A stretch of DNA of 64,000 nucleotides from Heterocephalus glaber (taxonomy: Eukaryota > Chordata > Mammalia > Rodentia > Bathyergidae): contig NW_004624843.1 of NCBI RefSeq assembly GCF_000247695.1, positions 5,990,602 through 6,054,601 on the forward strand, given 5' to 3'. Made by a program: the position numbers and the translations under genes. The notes under the pieces are model-generated. The model ran no database searches, was not told where the DNA came from, and saw nothing but the letters and a program-made list of their open reading frames with translations. Below, in pieces: positions 13,701-25,700 of this stretch (its first letter is position 1; each line of letters begins with the position of its first letter).

Positions 13701-16700
13701 AGGCTGAACTTTATTTTTTCATTCCTTTTGAAAAATAATTCTCTTTCATTTATTTCCCAAAAAAGACAACTTTATATGCTTTCTGGCCCCAAATTATATA
13801 TACCAGGCCTGATTCTCCACTTGAAAAGCTGCTGGCTGGAAGTGGAAAGCCTCCCTAAAGAGCTTACTAATAAGGACAGAATATTTGTTTTATCTTCTAT
13901 GTACTGGTAGGTGCTGAGACTTTTCCTAAGCAGCTTTGAAGAAGAGCTAGAACCTATTAAATAAGATGAAATAGAGAAGCCAGCTCAAGATGGACCCAAA
14001 TGTCTCAATTAAGAAATAAGGCTAGATTACCTGAAATATTGACTGTTGGAGATCTCCTAAAGTTCTTCTTTTATCAAAGGTCAAATCCCACATGCTTTCT
14101 GCCTGACAGCTTACTGGGTGCAGAGCTCCATTGAAGAAATGATAACAAGGGCCCACGTGGAGATGTAATTCAACATTATTGTTTGCAGAATCACATTCTG
14201 CCCTTTTTAGGAGGATAAAAAATACATAAATATTATGTTTTTATAACAGACACTTTTATGGCAAACCAAAAATACCTGCTTTACAATGCAAGTAAGTTCT
14301 CCATTCTGCCTAAGTAACATCCTTTTCTTCTATCTGCCAAAATGATTTATTTTAGGTTTTCAATAAATAGCAAACATGCAGCTCTAATTACTACCACGAA
14401 GTCCAAGGGAAAAGTGTTTCCATGTAGATTGTGCAACATCAACTACATTTCTCCACACAAATGCTGAAACTTGAAATCTTCCAATCTTGAGGTTGTATTA
14501 GTTATGGACAAAATGCTAGACACATGCTCACATACTTGTGTTAGGAGGCAGTTATCAACTCTGTGTCATCCTGACTTCCACCAGACTACTCAGGCTCTTT
14601 CATGTTAGCAATCACTAGCGCTGCCTTCCAGAGCATGTGATCTCCAGTGTAGTGTGTCAGCCACAGCCTGTGCTGGGGTGCTGGCTGCTACTCTGGCTCC
14701 ACTCAACTGACTCAAAGGCTGTGTCAAACTTGCTCTCCTAGGCACTGTGACCAGGGCAGAGCTGGGATGGGGCTGTCACCATGATCCAGGACTTCAGATT
14801 CATTGTATTAACATGGTCAAAGAGAGCATTAGCTTTTTCTTGTGACCACACTAAAATTACTGGCCAACTAAACTCATTGGATTATTTTTTCCCCCTTCAT
14901 AATATCAACTGCTAATCTGGACTACTTCTGCAGGTTATTTTTTGCACTGTACTTAAAACACCTCTGTCACAGAATTTGACCTTTGGGGCCACAAGGAGCC
15001 TACTCATTAGCCAACTGACTCTGTCAGAGAGCAAATAAAGAACCAGATTTTCAGGGTCCAATGTGGGGCCCCCAAGGAGAATGTTAAGATCATTAAGACC
15101 TCAGCAGCCATCTCTATAAGAATCCATTGTAGGTTTCTGCCCAAGACTGACGCTAAACCCAATAGTGTATAGAATTCCTATCTTTCCTTACGAAAATGGG
15201 CCCATCTCTGGTCTGCCACCACTGCAAGTCAGTTTTCCACAACTACTTAGAAGTCATTATTCTTTTTTTTTGGTACCAGGGATTGAACTCGGGTCCTTGC
15301 ACTTGCAGGGTAGGCGGCAGAACCACTGAGCTAAATCACCAGCACAACTACTTAGAAGTGAGGGTGGTTTTAATGACAGCCTGTCTTTATAAATTCATTT
15401 ATGCAACCGTGTGCTGATTTCTCTAACCTGCTTAGGCTTTGATCCCTACTAAACAATAGCTGTTTTATGTCAGTATATGTCACTCTCACACATAAGGCTA
15501 ATTTTAAAGTAAATGAAAACTTTACTATAAAAGTTCAGCAGGCAAATAATTGGCTAGTTTTTCCTTTTTAGTTTTCATCATTAAATGCTTAAGACCTAAA
15601 TTAGATCTCCATCCCCAGAAAAACTATTCAAACTCTGAAAGTTAACTTAAATTACCTTTTCATCTGTAGTTCCATGTTGGCTGCATCCATTTCCTTCAGC
15701 AAGTGACAAGGAACCTTGTATCTTGGATTAGCTCGAGCTGTGAACAAAACTTTTCATTAACTTGTGTTGACTAAATGAAATCTGGTTGCTGAAGAGGCAG
15801 TATGAAAACTGGAAAGGATGGCACTGGGAGCTAGGAAAACTGCTACTAACTAGCTGTGTGAATGCGAATATTCCCTGGAGCTGTTTGCTGAGATCAAATG
15901 AAAGGCAGGCAGCTTTTTAAGCCAAGCTAGAAGAATTTCATTTCTTCAACTCTTTTAAGTATGTTTTAAGAAAGAACACTTGCTATTTTTATCCTGATTA
16001 TAAATGTAACAACTGGTTACTATAAACATTCTGGAAATTATTTTCTAAAGAGTAGCAGATACTACTGTACCTGTAATCTCACTCCTAAAACATACATACA
16101 CCCACATACACTTTTAAAAAAACACTAGGGTTATATATTTGTTACCTGCTTTTTCATTTCATATGCTGTATTTTTTTCACAGCCTTAAATGACTGTGTAA
16201 CAGGCCATTCTATACTTGGCATAATTAATCTATTCAGTGTTTTTGTTATACATTAAGGTGGCTTCCAATTAGTCACTATTATAAAATAATGGGGTTAACT
16301 AGCATCTTTGAGCACAAATATTCATATACAGTTCTATTTCAAGACAAATTTGTGAGAGTTACTGGTTTAGATGGTGTGGCAGTTTTAAGGCTTGTAAATA
16401 TGCACACCCAAACTAGTTGCATTAATTTATATATCTGGTAGCTGTGGAAGAAACATCAATTGGAATTTCTATGAGTTTCAGGTTGCACCACCATGCCCAG
16501 CAAGGTCATAGAAATATCTGACATGATGGGAAAAAGTGGCATCTTGCTGCTGTTTCAAGTTTTTCTAATTATGGGCTAGGTTAAAAAAATTTTTTTAATA
16601 GTTTTTTTTTTGGTATCAGAAATTGAACTCAGGTCCTTGCACTTGCAAGGCAGGTGTGGCGCTCCTGAGCTAAATCCGGCCGCCCCCCCCCCGAATTTTT

Positions 16701-19700
16701 TTTTTAACAAACANNNNNNNNNNNNNNNNNNNNNNNNNNNNNNNNNNNNNNNNNNNNNNNNNNNNNNNNNNNNNNNNNNNNNNNNNNNNNNNNNNNNNNN
16801 NNNNNNNNNNNNNNNNNNNNNNNNNNNNNNNNNNNNNNNNNNNNNNCTTATCATTTGCTTTTAAATTCTGTTTAAAGTTTATATTGCTTTTCCTTAATTT
16901 TTTTCTTTGTCTGCTTTTAACCTTAGAAAGGTCTTAGGATCAGATATTTATATTTTACACATTTTTCTACTGCGAAGAGCTATAATTTAATTGAAGTGAC
17001 TAGCAGAATAGCAGAAAATGCTTTAGTTATTTCTTTAGCAAGAAATCAGCATCTACTTTTTTTTTTTGTACTTGGGATTAAACTCAGGACCTTTCGATTG
17101 TGAGGCAGGCAGCAGAATCACTGAGCTAAATCTCTGGCCTGAGCAACAAATCAACTTCCCAGTTGTATTTACTGAGTAATTCAGTTTCCCATTTATCTGA
17201 ACAGCTATCCTGCTTACCAGGGGTTAAAATCTCATATATTTTTACATCAATTCCCAGGTTTATTGCTCTATTTTAGTAGTCTGTCTATCTCTTGGCATTA
17301 ACCCTACTGTACCTTCATTGCTTCAGCTTTATGTTTTTATAGATACAGTAGTCCTTTCTTCAACTGTCATTTCTTTATCTCTCTAGGTGAATATTAGAAT
17401 CATTTTTATAAAGGTCTGTCTCTTCAAAAGAGACAAAAAAGTCCATCAAGATTTTGGCTGGGTCTCATTAAATTCTTAAGCTAACTGGAAAACTTATTTT
17501 TTACATATTACAATTATGGTCATACCAAAATTCAAGTTAGTGAAAAAGACTAATACTCCATCCGAAGACATACTTTTTCTGTTAATATATATTACTGTAA
17601 TTGTGAATTCTGATCCACAAAGTTTCTGTCAGAACTAGTCCCATGTTTTTTGTTCCCCCCTCTCAGAAAAATACAAGTCTTTCTGGTTAACAGCACAGTT
17701 ACGTAACTGTTTCAGATGCAGTAGGTTAATTTCCTTTGATTCTCATGCAAATTAGTAACTGCTTTATTCTTATTCTCTACAAAAAATGATCACCATTCTC
17801 ACTCTCTAAGAGTGTTCTCTTCATCTCTAATCATAGCTATGTTGCAGTCTAAAAAGCTTTTCTACTATGGGTTTTTTACTTCTGAAAGGACTTTGGGAAA
17901 AGAATAAAAAAATCTTACTGATTTATAATTTATGTTAACAGCTTTAGTTAAAAAAGACTCATTATTACAGGTCTCAAATGTTAACCTCCATAGTATGAGC
18001 TCTCTTGGTTTAATCCAGTGCTTACAAGAAATTTCGACTACTCAGGGACCATTATCTTCTCAGAAAAGAAAAAAGAAACAGGAAAATGAAGACAAGAAAG
18101 TAATACCAAAGCCACTTATATAACTCAAAGGCAACATGGCAGAATGACAGACACAAGCCTGAACATACCGCAATCACAATCAAGTCTGTCACCCCAAGAA
18201 GGAAGATGTTTTGAGAAGGGGTCTTGCTAGTAGTCCAGGCTGGCTTTGAATTCACAGTGATCCTCTGGTTTTAGCTGCCTAAGTGTGCCACCATTCCCAG
18301 CCCAAGAAGAAAATACAGTATTACAAAATCCAAGAAAATCCAATCATGACCCTTCATTATAGTGGAGAAAATTAAAATTAAATAGAAATAACAATCTTTA
18401 TAAAATGACAAATTGCTATATTTCGTTTGGCATATTGTATTACCTCTTTAAAATATTACTTAGACTGGAAATATTTTAAAACATTCCTAAGGTAAGCCTT
18501 CTTTTAAAAGAGGAAAAATTCAAACAGCATTCCATGTCTATCTTTATAGTCACTAAACAATAGGAACACTTTTCTTTCCATACCTTCAGGTGGTCTCTGC
18601 AACTGGGATTTCCGATAAAACAACATGTAGGCACTTTCTTTACCCTGGAATTGCTGTTCAATATCTTTTTCCTTGATTGGTTGGACTTTGGAATCATTTA
18701 TATCAAACCAGTGGGGACAGGTGGTGTTATCATTTAATCCTGGAGATTCTGAAGCCAGCATCTGGAGAATCTGTTGCTCATTACTTTGCAAATCAGACTC
18801 AACGTGGAGAGAAAGCTTCTTCTGTATACTAACTGTACTTTCATCTGAACTGAGCAGAAATGTCTGAGAATGGAGCTTTAAGAACTACACAGAAACAAAA
18901 AACAAATACTAAGTTAACATTTTAAAAAAATTAGACTTGAGAATTATTTTTCTTCCTTTTGGGGATTTTTAAACTTTACCTTTATTTTTCACCAATGAGC
19001 AAGGCTGGGGGTGACTTGTTCCAGTATAAGATGACATTTAATAAAAATCAGAATGCTCTGTTCAACTGTCACATCAAGGGAGAGAACTGCCAAGCCATAA
19101 TCTGAAAATCATTTCTATACCCAAATGTTTTTTATAAAAAGTACTTAAATGAAACCCATTAGGCAGAACATAAGTCTTCTGAAAGACTTAAAAACAATCT
19201 AAAGAAAGCATAAAACTATGGCAATCACAGTGTACCACTATCAAATTTAAAACTAACAACCCAGACTTTGCTGAAATAAAGTAATAATTGTAAGCCTTGG
19301 TTATCTTTTAATGTTATGGTCTTTTCTGGGAGATGATATTCAAACTTAGGAAATCAGGGCATTTACAGGTTTAACTTGCAATCCCGAAGATTGTGTCTTC
19401 TTTTTGCTAAAGGATTAGGAGGGAAAAACCATTTGTGGCAGGAAGCATGGCATGGCAAAGTGGCTGGGACAATTGGGGATCACCTGTTAATCAAGGAGAA
19501 TGCTGTTTTCAGTTCTTCTGGCACAGGATCTTCACAGGACCAAGCCAAGCCCTGCACCCAATACCAATCAGGGAATGCTATTTTCAGTCCTTCTGGCACA
19601 GGAGCTTCTCGAGATCAAGCAAAGCCCTGTACCTGATACCAATCTTCTGGCAGGAGCTCAAGCAAAGTCCTACTCCTGATACTAACCTTATGGCATGAGA

Positions 19701-22700
19701 ATACTTGGGTTTTTGATGGGATGGCTTAGATCTGACATCAGAAAGAGGATATCAAAGACAGTGACCATTAAGCTTGTGGCTGCTGATCTCCCCCCGCGCC
19801 GCACTCTGTAAGAGTGAGAACTCAGAGTGTACAGTACTTCTTTTCCTACTTTAACTGGCCTATACTCACTCTTCAGACCACTTCTTTGCAGAGCACTTTT
19901 TCTTCTTCTTGAACACTTCTTTTGCCTTAAATGAACATTAAACTTTCACCTTTATCAACTGTTCTGCCCAATTCTTTGATTGGGACAGTAAAAGCCTAGA
20001 AAGGACCTATTGGTTATGCCTACATTTGGCAAGCCAGAGAGAGGTAACAAAGGGAGCCAGGAGGTAAGGCCTTTAGGGACAGTTTTGTTTCTCTCTGAAG
20101 TCTATGTAGTCAAGCCAAGAAAGACTGGTTTAGTTTTTTCCTTCCCCGCCCTTTTTTCTCTAGGAAGGGCCCAATTCTCTCCCAAGCTTCCTCTTGTTCC
20201 TTCTCTCCCAGGATCCTAGAGAGCCAGGAAGCTAGGGAGTGGTAAAAACTGGTGGAAGCTGGGGAGCTCTGGCTCCTGCCAGTGGCCATGAGAGGACAGC
20301 TGATGGAGTGTGGAGTAAGAAGCCCGCAGTGATGCAACCTCATGTGGCTGTGGCCTCTTTAAGGCTTGGCTTCAAGGCCAGTCTCTGGGCAAGGTGGAGA
20401 CTGAGTCTCCAAGTGGCAAGAAGGCTGAGCTGCATGCGCGTGCGCATGTGTGTAGACAGACCTTTGACCCTTGAAGAGATGGTGGGAGCCACAGTCTGAC
20501 CCCCACTTCCTCTGTGGAATGGGCGAGGCTGTTGCACAGGAGACCATGGTTCCCACTCTACTCCAGCTTGTGTGGAGGGAATGCCCAGATGCTTGGCTCC
20601 TGGCAGTAGCTGGAAAGGAGGGACAGGATGGCGACAATGCCAGCGTGGACACTGTTATCTCCGGGGCTATGGGCCGGGAGCAGGGCAGAGGCACAGGTGC
20701 AGGCTGTTTTCTGCTGCTCTCCCTCTCTTTGGTTATTAGAGCAGACTGTTGCCTTTCACATAATTCTCTTGTTTAGAAAACTAGTTATAAATCTTGACTG
20801 CTTAGATTGACTAAGAAAAATTTATACAATGTTTATAAATCTAAAATCAAGAAAGGATTTTACCTGAAAAAATCTAAAGATGTTGGAGCAAGTACAGGGC
20901 TTGATATGCTACTGCTTTGAGAAGGCCCTGAAGGGATCAAACACAGCAAAAGGAAAACTTGGGGAGCTATAAGTTCCTGAAATCCAAGAGAGATAATGGT
21001 GGTCAGATCTTGCTCCACCTTGAGTGTAGAACGCAGAAACAGAGAAGGCAGGCCTGTGACACAGTCTAGGTATTTAGTTATTGTATTAAAAGCATGTACG
21101 AATAGAAAAAAATGTCATCTAGGATATTTCACTATTCCTTGGAATTTATTTATATTTGAAAATGTTCAAAGTAGAAAGTTAAGGGGAAATCCATACTATA
21201 AATACCTCCTAAGCAATAGTCCAATTAACTGCATTTTAATTTGCTATGATATTGCTTGTTTTCATTTTAAACGTAATAGATTCCATATATACACTCTTTC
21301 CAGAACACTATAACCATGTACAGTAAGTTTTTATTTCCTGATGACTAAATCTCTCAACTTTTTACATTTTGAACTGAAAATGCCTTTTAATGTTAGAGCA
21401 GGTTTCAGAATAGAAAATGTTTTAGTTGTTCCGTGACTTTAATTTGGGGTTTTTTCTAACACCAAAATAGCTGTGGCAGGGAAAATTCTCATTTGTATAT
21501 AATCTGGGTGACTAGCTTATATGGCTTGGACAAGACATTTCAACAGCTCACAATTAAGCATGGAGGCCTGTACATGGGGCAGTTAAAAATGAATATCAGA
21601 AACCAAAAATTCAGAAATATAAACTGTGCCAAGAGATGAAACGTATACTGTGTGACCACACATTGGCTCTTTGATAATGCTGAGAAAGGTTTTTGTCAAG
21701 ATAAATCTATATACAAGACAGAATCTAGACAATAAGCAAAGTCAACTCCCACTGGCTAAATCAACACAGCCATACTCTTTGATGATAGTCACATTTCTAC
21801 TATAGAGGTTATATAAATGAATTGATATGCAGATCAGCTCTTACTAACAAATTGAAATCTATACTTGAAAACTTAAAAAAAAGAAAAAAGAAAAAAAGAA
21901 AGAAATCTGTTTGGAAATCAACCCACAGGTTGCTAGAGTGTTTTGGTAAAGGTTATATACTTCCTGAAGCAAGTTATATCTACACTAGGTATAAGCTGGT
22001 AAAAATTGCAGTTTCAGATCAACCTGAGAGTAAAACTGCTCTTTTAAGAAAGAACAGCTTCTCTAAGAAAGACTGCTCCTACTGAAAACACATGAACAAA
22101 CTGATGAACATCTGCTCCTTCAATATGCAAATAACTCCACAGTAGTGAAAGCTAATAAGCCTAAAGCTGCAGAGTCTGAAGTTGGGCCCTGTAATGGTTG
22201 TACTCCTGTTGAGCCCTTTAACAAGTCTACTCGCATTTCTCTGCAAAAAACCAAGTCATTATTTAGCCAAAAGAGTTTAATAAAAATAAATGTAATGTTG
22301 CAAGCATCATAGGACAGTAAGAGGGAAAGACTGACAAAGCTGTTGCCGATTGTGGTGTGATTTCCTTATTGGGATGTGAAGTAATGTAAAAAAGTTGTTA
22401 CACACTACCTGACTTTAATTGATCCAGAGTCAAATCCTCTCTTCACACCAGCCCCAGTAATGACAGGAACGACTTCTCTAGAAGAGTATTATTTCAGCCA
22501 GTGTGGCAGAACAGAAAAAGATTCTCTGATCTCAACAAATTACCTTGGAGCAAGTATTCAAAATACTTTGCTCACAAAATCCAAAGCAAAGAATGGCTAG
22601 GGATAGAGGAGACAGTGGCAAATGAAGAGAGGTCTAACACTAAGGTCCCAAGACTCTCAGGTTGTTTCAGGTTTGGAGAGTTTGGGGGGAAAAAAAAAGA

Positions 22701-25700
22701 CATTTGAAGGACTATTAAAATAAGATGATGGTATTTTGAAAAGCTGCTGCAGATTCCTTTGGCCACTGTATTTGTTTATTTCTTGCAATTTGAAGGTATG
22801 ATGAAGGGGTTTAAAGAAAATGTTGTTTTATTTTTGTGGTCTTATGAATGGACATGGACCGTGGTTTGGGCACCCTTATAGATTTGCTTTCAGGGAACAT
22901 GTGGGACTTGGGTTAGATCTCCTCCTTGTTTCAAAATTCAGGTAATTACTTTGGATTCCCACCTCTACTGCCTTAAAGTACCAAAGCATAAGGAATCAGT
23001 GGGCCCTGGTATGGAGAGTTCTAAGGCCAAGGAAAAAAATAAGAAGGCACCAGGGCCACTGCCAGAGCTACGAGCAGAGATGGGCCTCTGACTATGATGA
23101 CCCAATTGGTGGACATGACCTTTTCTGTATTCAACAACTGACTGCGATCAAGAGGAAGATGAAGAAAAATGACAGGCCAAAATTATAGCTGTCACAATTG
23201 GCAATGCTTTAAACACACCCAAGTCATCTAAGGGAAAACCCAAAGGCAATTGAAAAAAATAAAGTTCCCACTTTAAACTCAAGAAGACTGGACATTGGGC
23301 ACAGGACTGTAGCAAGCCACCGGCTGGGACCTACTTCGAGGGTCAGGTAGCTGGCATGCCTGACTCATGGCACTGGAGGATCGACTGTCACCACTCCCAG
23401 AGAGGGGCTGGGCCAGCCAAAACTCTCATCTCTCACTCTGATAAAGAGGACTGAAGGGGCCCAGGGTGACCTATAATGCTCCTACTCACAGACATCTAGA
23501 AACCCAGATGACCTTTGATATGATGGGCAAACAAATTCAATTACTCTGTTTTACTTTCCTCCCCTAGAAGATTCTCTAGATGTATAGCCATAATCGGGGC
23601 CAAGGGGTATCCTAGTCAAAGCTTCTTGGGTCAGGGATTTAGCTCAGTGGTGCTGCCACCTGCCTTGAAAGCGCAAGATCGAGTTCGATCCCAGGTACCA
23701 AAAAAAAAAAAAAAGCTTCTTTACTCCCATTCTGACATGTCATGGAAGGTCAAATGTTCCAAACATTCCTTTCTGGTGCTATATGCCCACACCACAATCT
23801 GAGAATAAAGAAAAGAAAGGGGCTTACCAATTACAAGTCCTAGAGGCAGTCTATCTTCCCAGGCAGGTCACTGTCATTCATTGCAAGGGACAGCGAAGGA
23901 ACATGTCTGAGTCTCTTTGGGAAATCAAAAGGCTGACAGAGAGGCAAGAAGGGAAGCTTTGTAGCACCTTGATACCCTAGCCTCATTCCCAGTTCCCTAG
24001 AAACCTTTTTTGGTCTTCCCTCAAGGGACACAGTAACAAAGTATAGAAACCCTTATGGGAAATGATCACTCAAATTTTCACAGGACTAAGACTCTGCTTA
24101 TGTAAACCTCTGGAAGATATGAAGCTCGTCTTCAAAAAGCAGATTCCAGGGCCGGGGATTTAGCTCAGTGGTTCCACCACCTGCCTCCCAAGTGCAAGGA
24201 TCTGAGTTCTATCCTCAGTACCAAAAAAAAACCAGACTCCAGTTCTGCTTTGAGGAGAGATATGCAGTCACTACAAAGAGACACCAGTAGCCTGTCTAAT
24301 ATCCCTCTTTGCCTCCACAGGCTCCTGACAGGTTCACTAAGCTCTCTTCTGTTAAACAGGCATCTCAACAGTTTTCCATATACAGACTCTAGTGTAATTC
24401 CCTCTTCAAGGTCTTCTGACAGGTGTTCCTCAGCCCAGCTAGTGAGCCATATCATCTTAAGGTAATTAGAGAGTACTATATATAATCCCCAGTAGGTAGG
24501 GCCTACAGCCCCTTTCAGGAGGAAGTGGCTATATTAAGACAGAGACCTCCACTCCTTCAGCAACCCATAAAAAATTATGAGGAAATGAAGCAGGGGACTT
24601 ACTAGTACATGGCAAAGTGGGGCTGGGGCAACTGAACATGACCTGTTAATCATGGAGAATACTATTTTTAATTCTTCTGGCACAGAATCGTCACAGGATC
24701 AAGCAAAGCCCTGCACCCAATACCAATCAGGGAATGCTGTTTTAATTCTTCTGGCACAGGAATTTCACGAGATCACGCAAAGCCCTGAACCTGGTAACAA
24801 TTTTGTGGCATGAGAATAAGTAAGTTTCTGATGGGATGGCTTAGATCTGACATCAGAAGGAGGAGGTAAAAGACGGACACCATTAAGCTCGTGGCTGCTA
24901 TGAGTAGCCTCAGCAGCCTGCCCTCACTCTGCAGGGCGTACTTCCCTTTCTACTTTAACTGGCCTATGCTCACTCTTCAGAGCACTTCTTTGCAGAACAC
25001 CTTTTCTTCTTGAGCACTCCTTTGCACTTCATTTTCCTTAAACAAATGTTAAACTTTCACCTTCATCAGTTGTTCTGCCCAATTCTTTAATCGGGATAGT
25101 AAGGGCCTGGAAAGGACCAACTGGTGACTACACTACCAGTAACAATCTCTCTCCACTTCCTGCCTCGCCCTCTCGCCTCTTCTCTCTTACTCCTTAACCT
25201 GGGTCTCCTCTTTTTCTCTGGCAGGAATGCCTTTATACACAAGAGCACAAAGAGCTAACCATGACATTTGTTTACTTCATCAGTCAACATGCAAAGGGGA
25301 CTCATTTTTTTCTGAAAATAATTTGTGATAGTCAGTGCTGTAATCAAAAGTATTATTTTACCACAAACAGAAGGGCCTAAGAGTATGACCCAAAGACAAT
25401 ATTGTTAACACTGTGCATGAGAACAGAGTAAAATAAAAGTTTTTTTAACTGATTTGTTTTAGGGACAATTAAATAACAATTTGAAAGTACTGAGTAATGA
25501 ACTTTGTGTATAGTCAACTTTTTCTGTTTGATAGTTGGGGATTAACTCTTTTACATCTCAAATTTCAGTGCTAACTAGTCCCAGCAATGGCAGAAAGCTT
25601 CATAAGACTAATCTTCCTGATAAAAATGACAAACTCTGGATAAACAATGAAAATGACTGTCAGGAGAGTAACCAAATTAGCCACAAAGTGGGGTGAACAT

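Larger units (their letters stand above)
19434..25132 (+). mobile_element. Decayed ERV (gammaretrovirus-like) with two LTRs
   Basis: The two ends are clear copies of each other. Between them are a primer-binding site, a leader, and eroded gag, protease and pol traces in the normal order. All frames are broken by stops and shifts, and no envelope gene is recognised. It lies antisense to USP40 in the intron between exons 11 and 10. Two ID SINEs entered later. A target duplication is not evident, so the outer borders may be off by some bases. Confidence 0.8.

Noticed and set aside
16576..16864. ORFs crossing the N block
   Set aside because: They consist mostly of unknown bases and an ID SINE.
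20239..20776. Several overlapping ORFs of 60-111 codons in GC-rich DNA
   Set aside because: The same block occurs at 55.5-56.2 kb with different breaks. It is ERV leader, and no frame is kept between copies.
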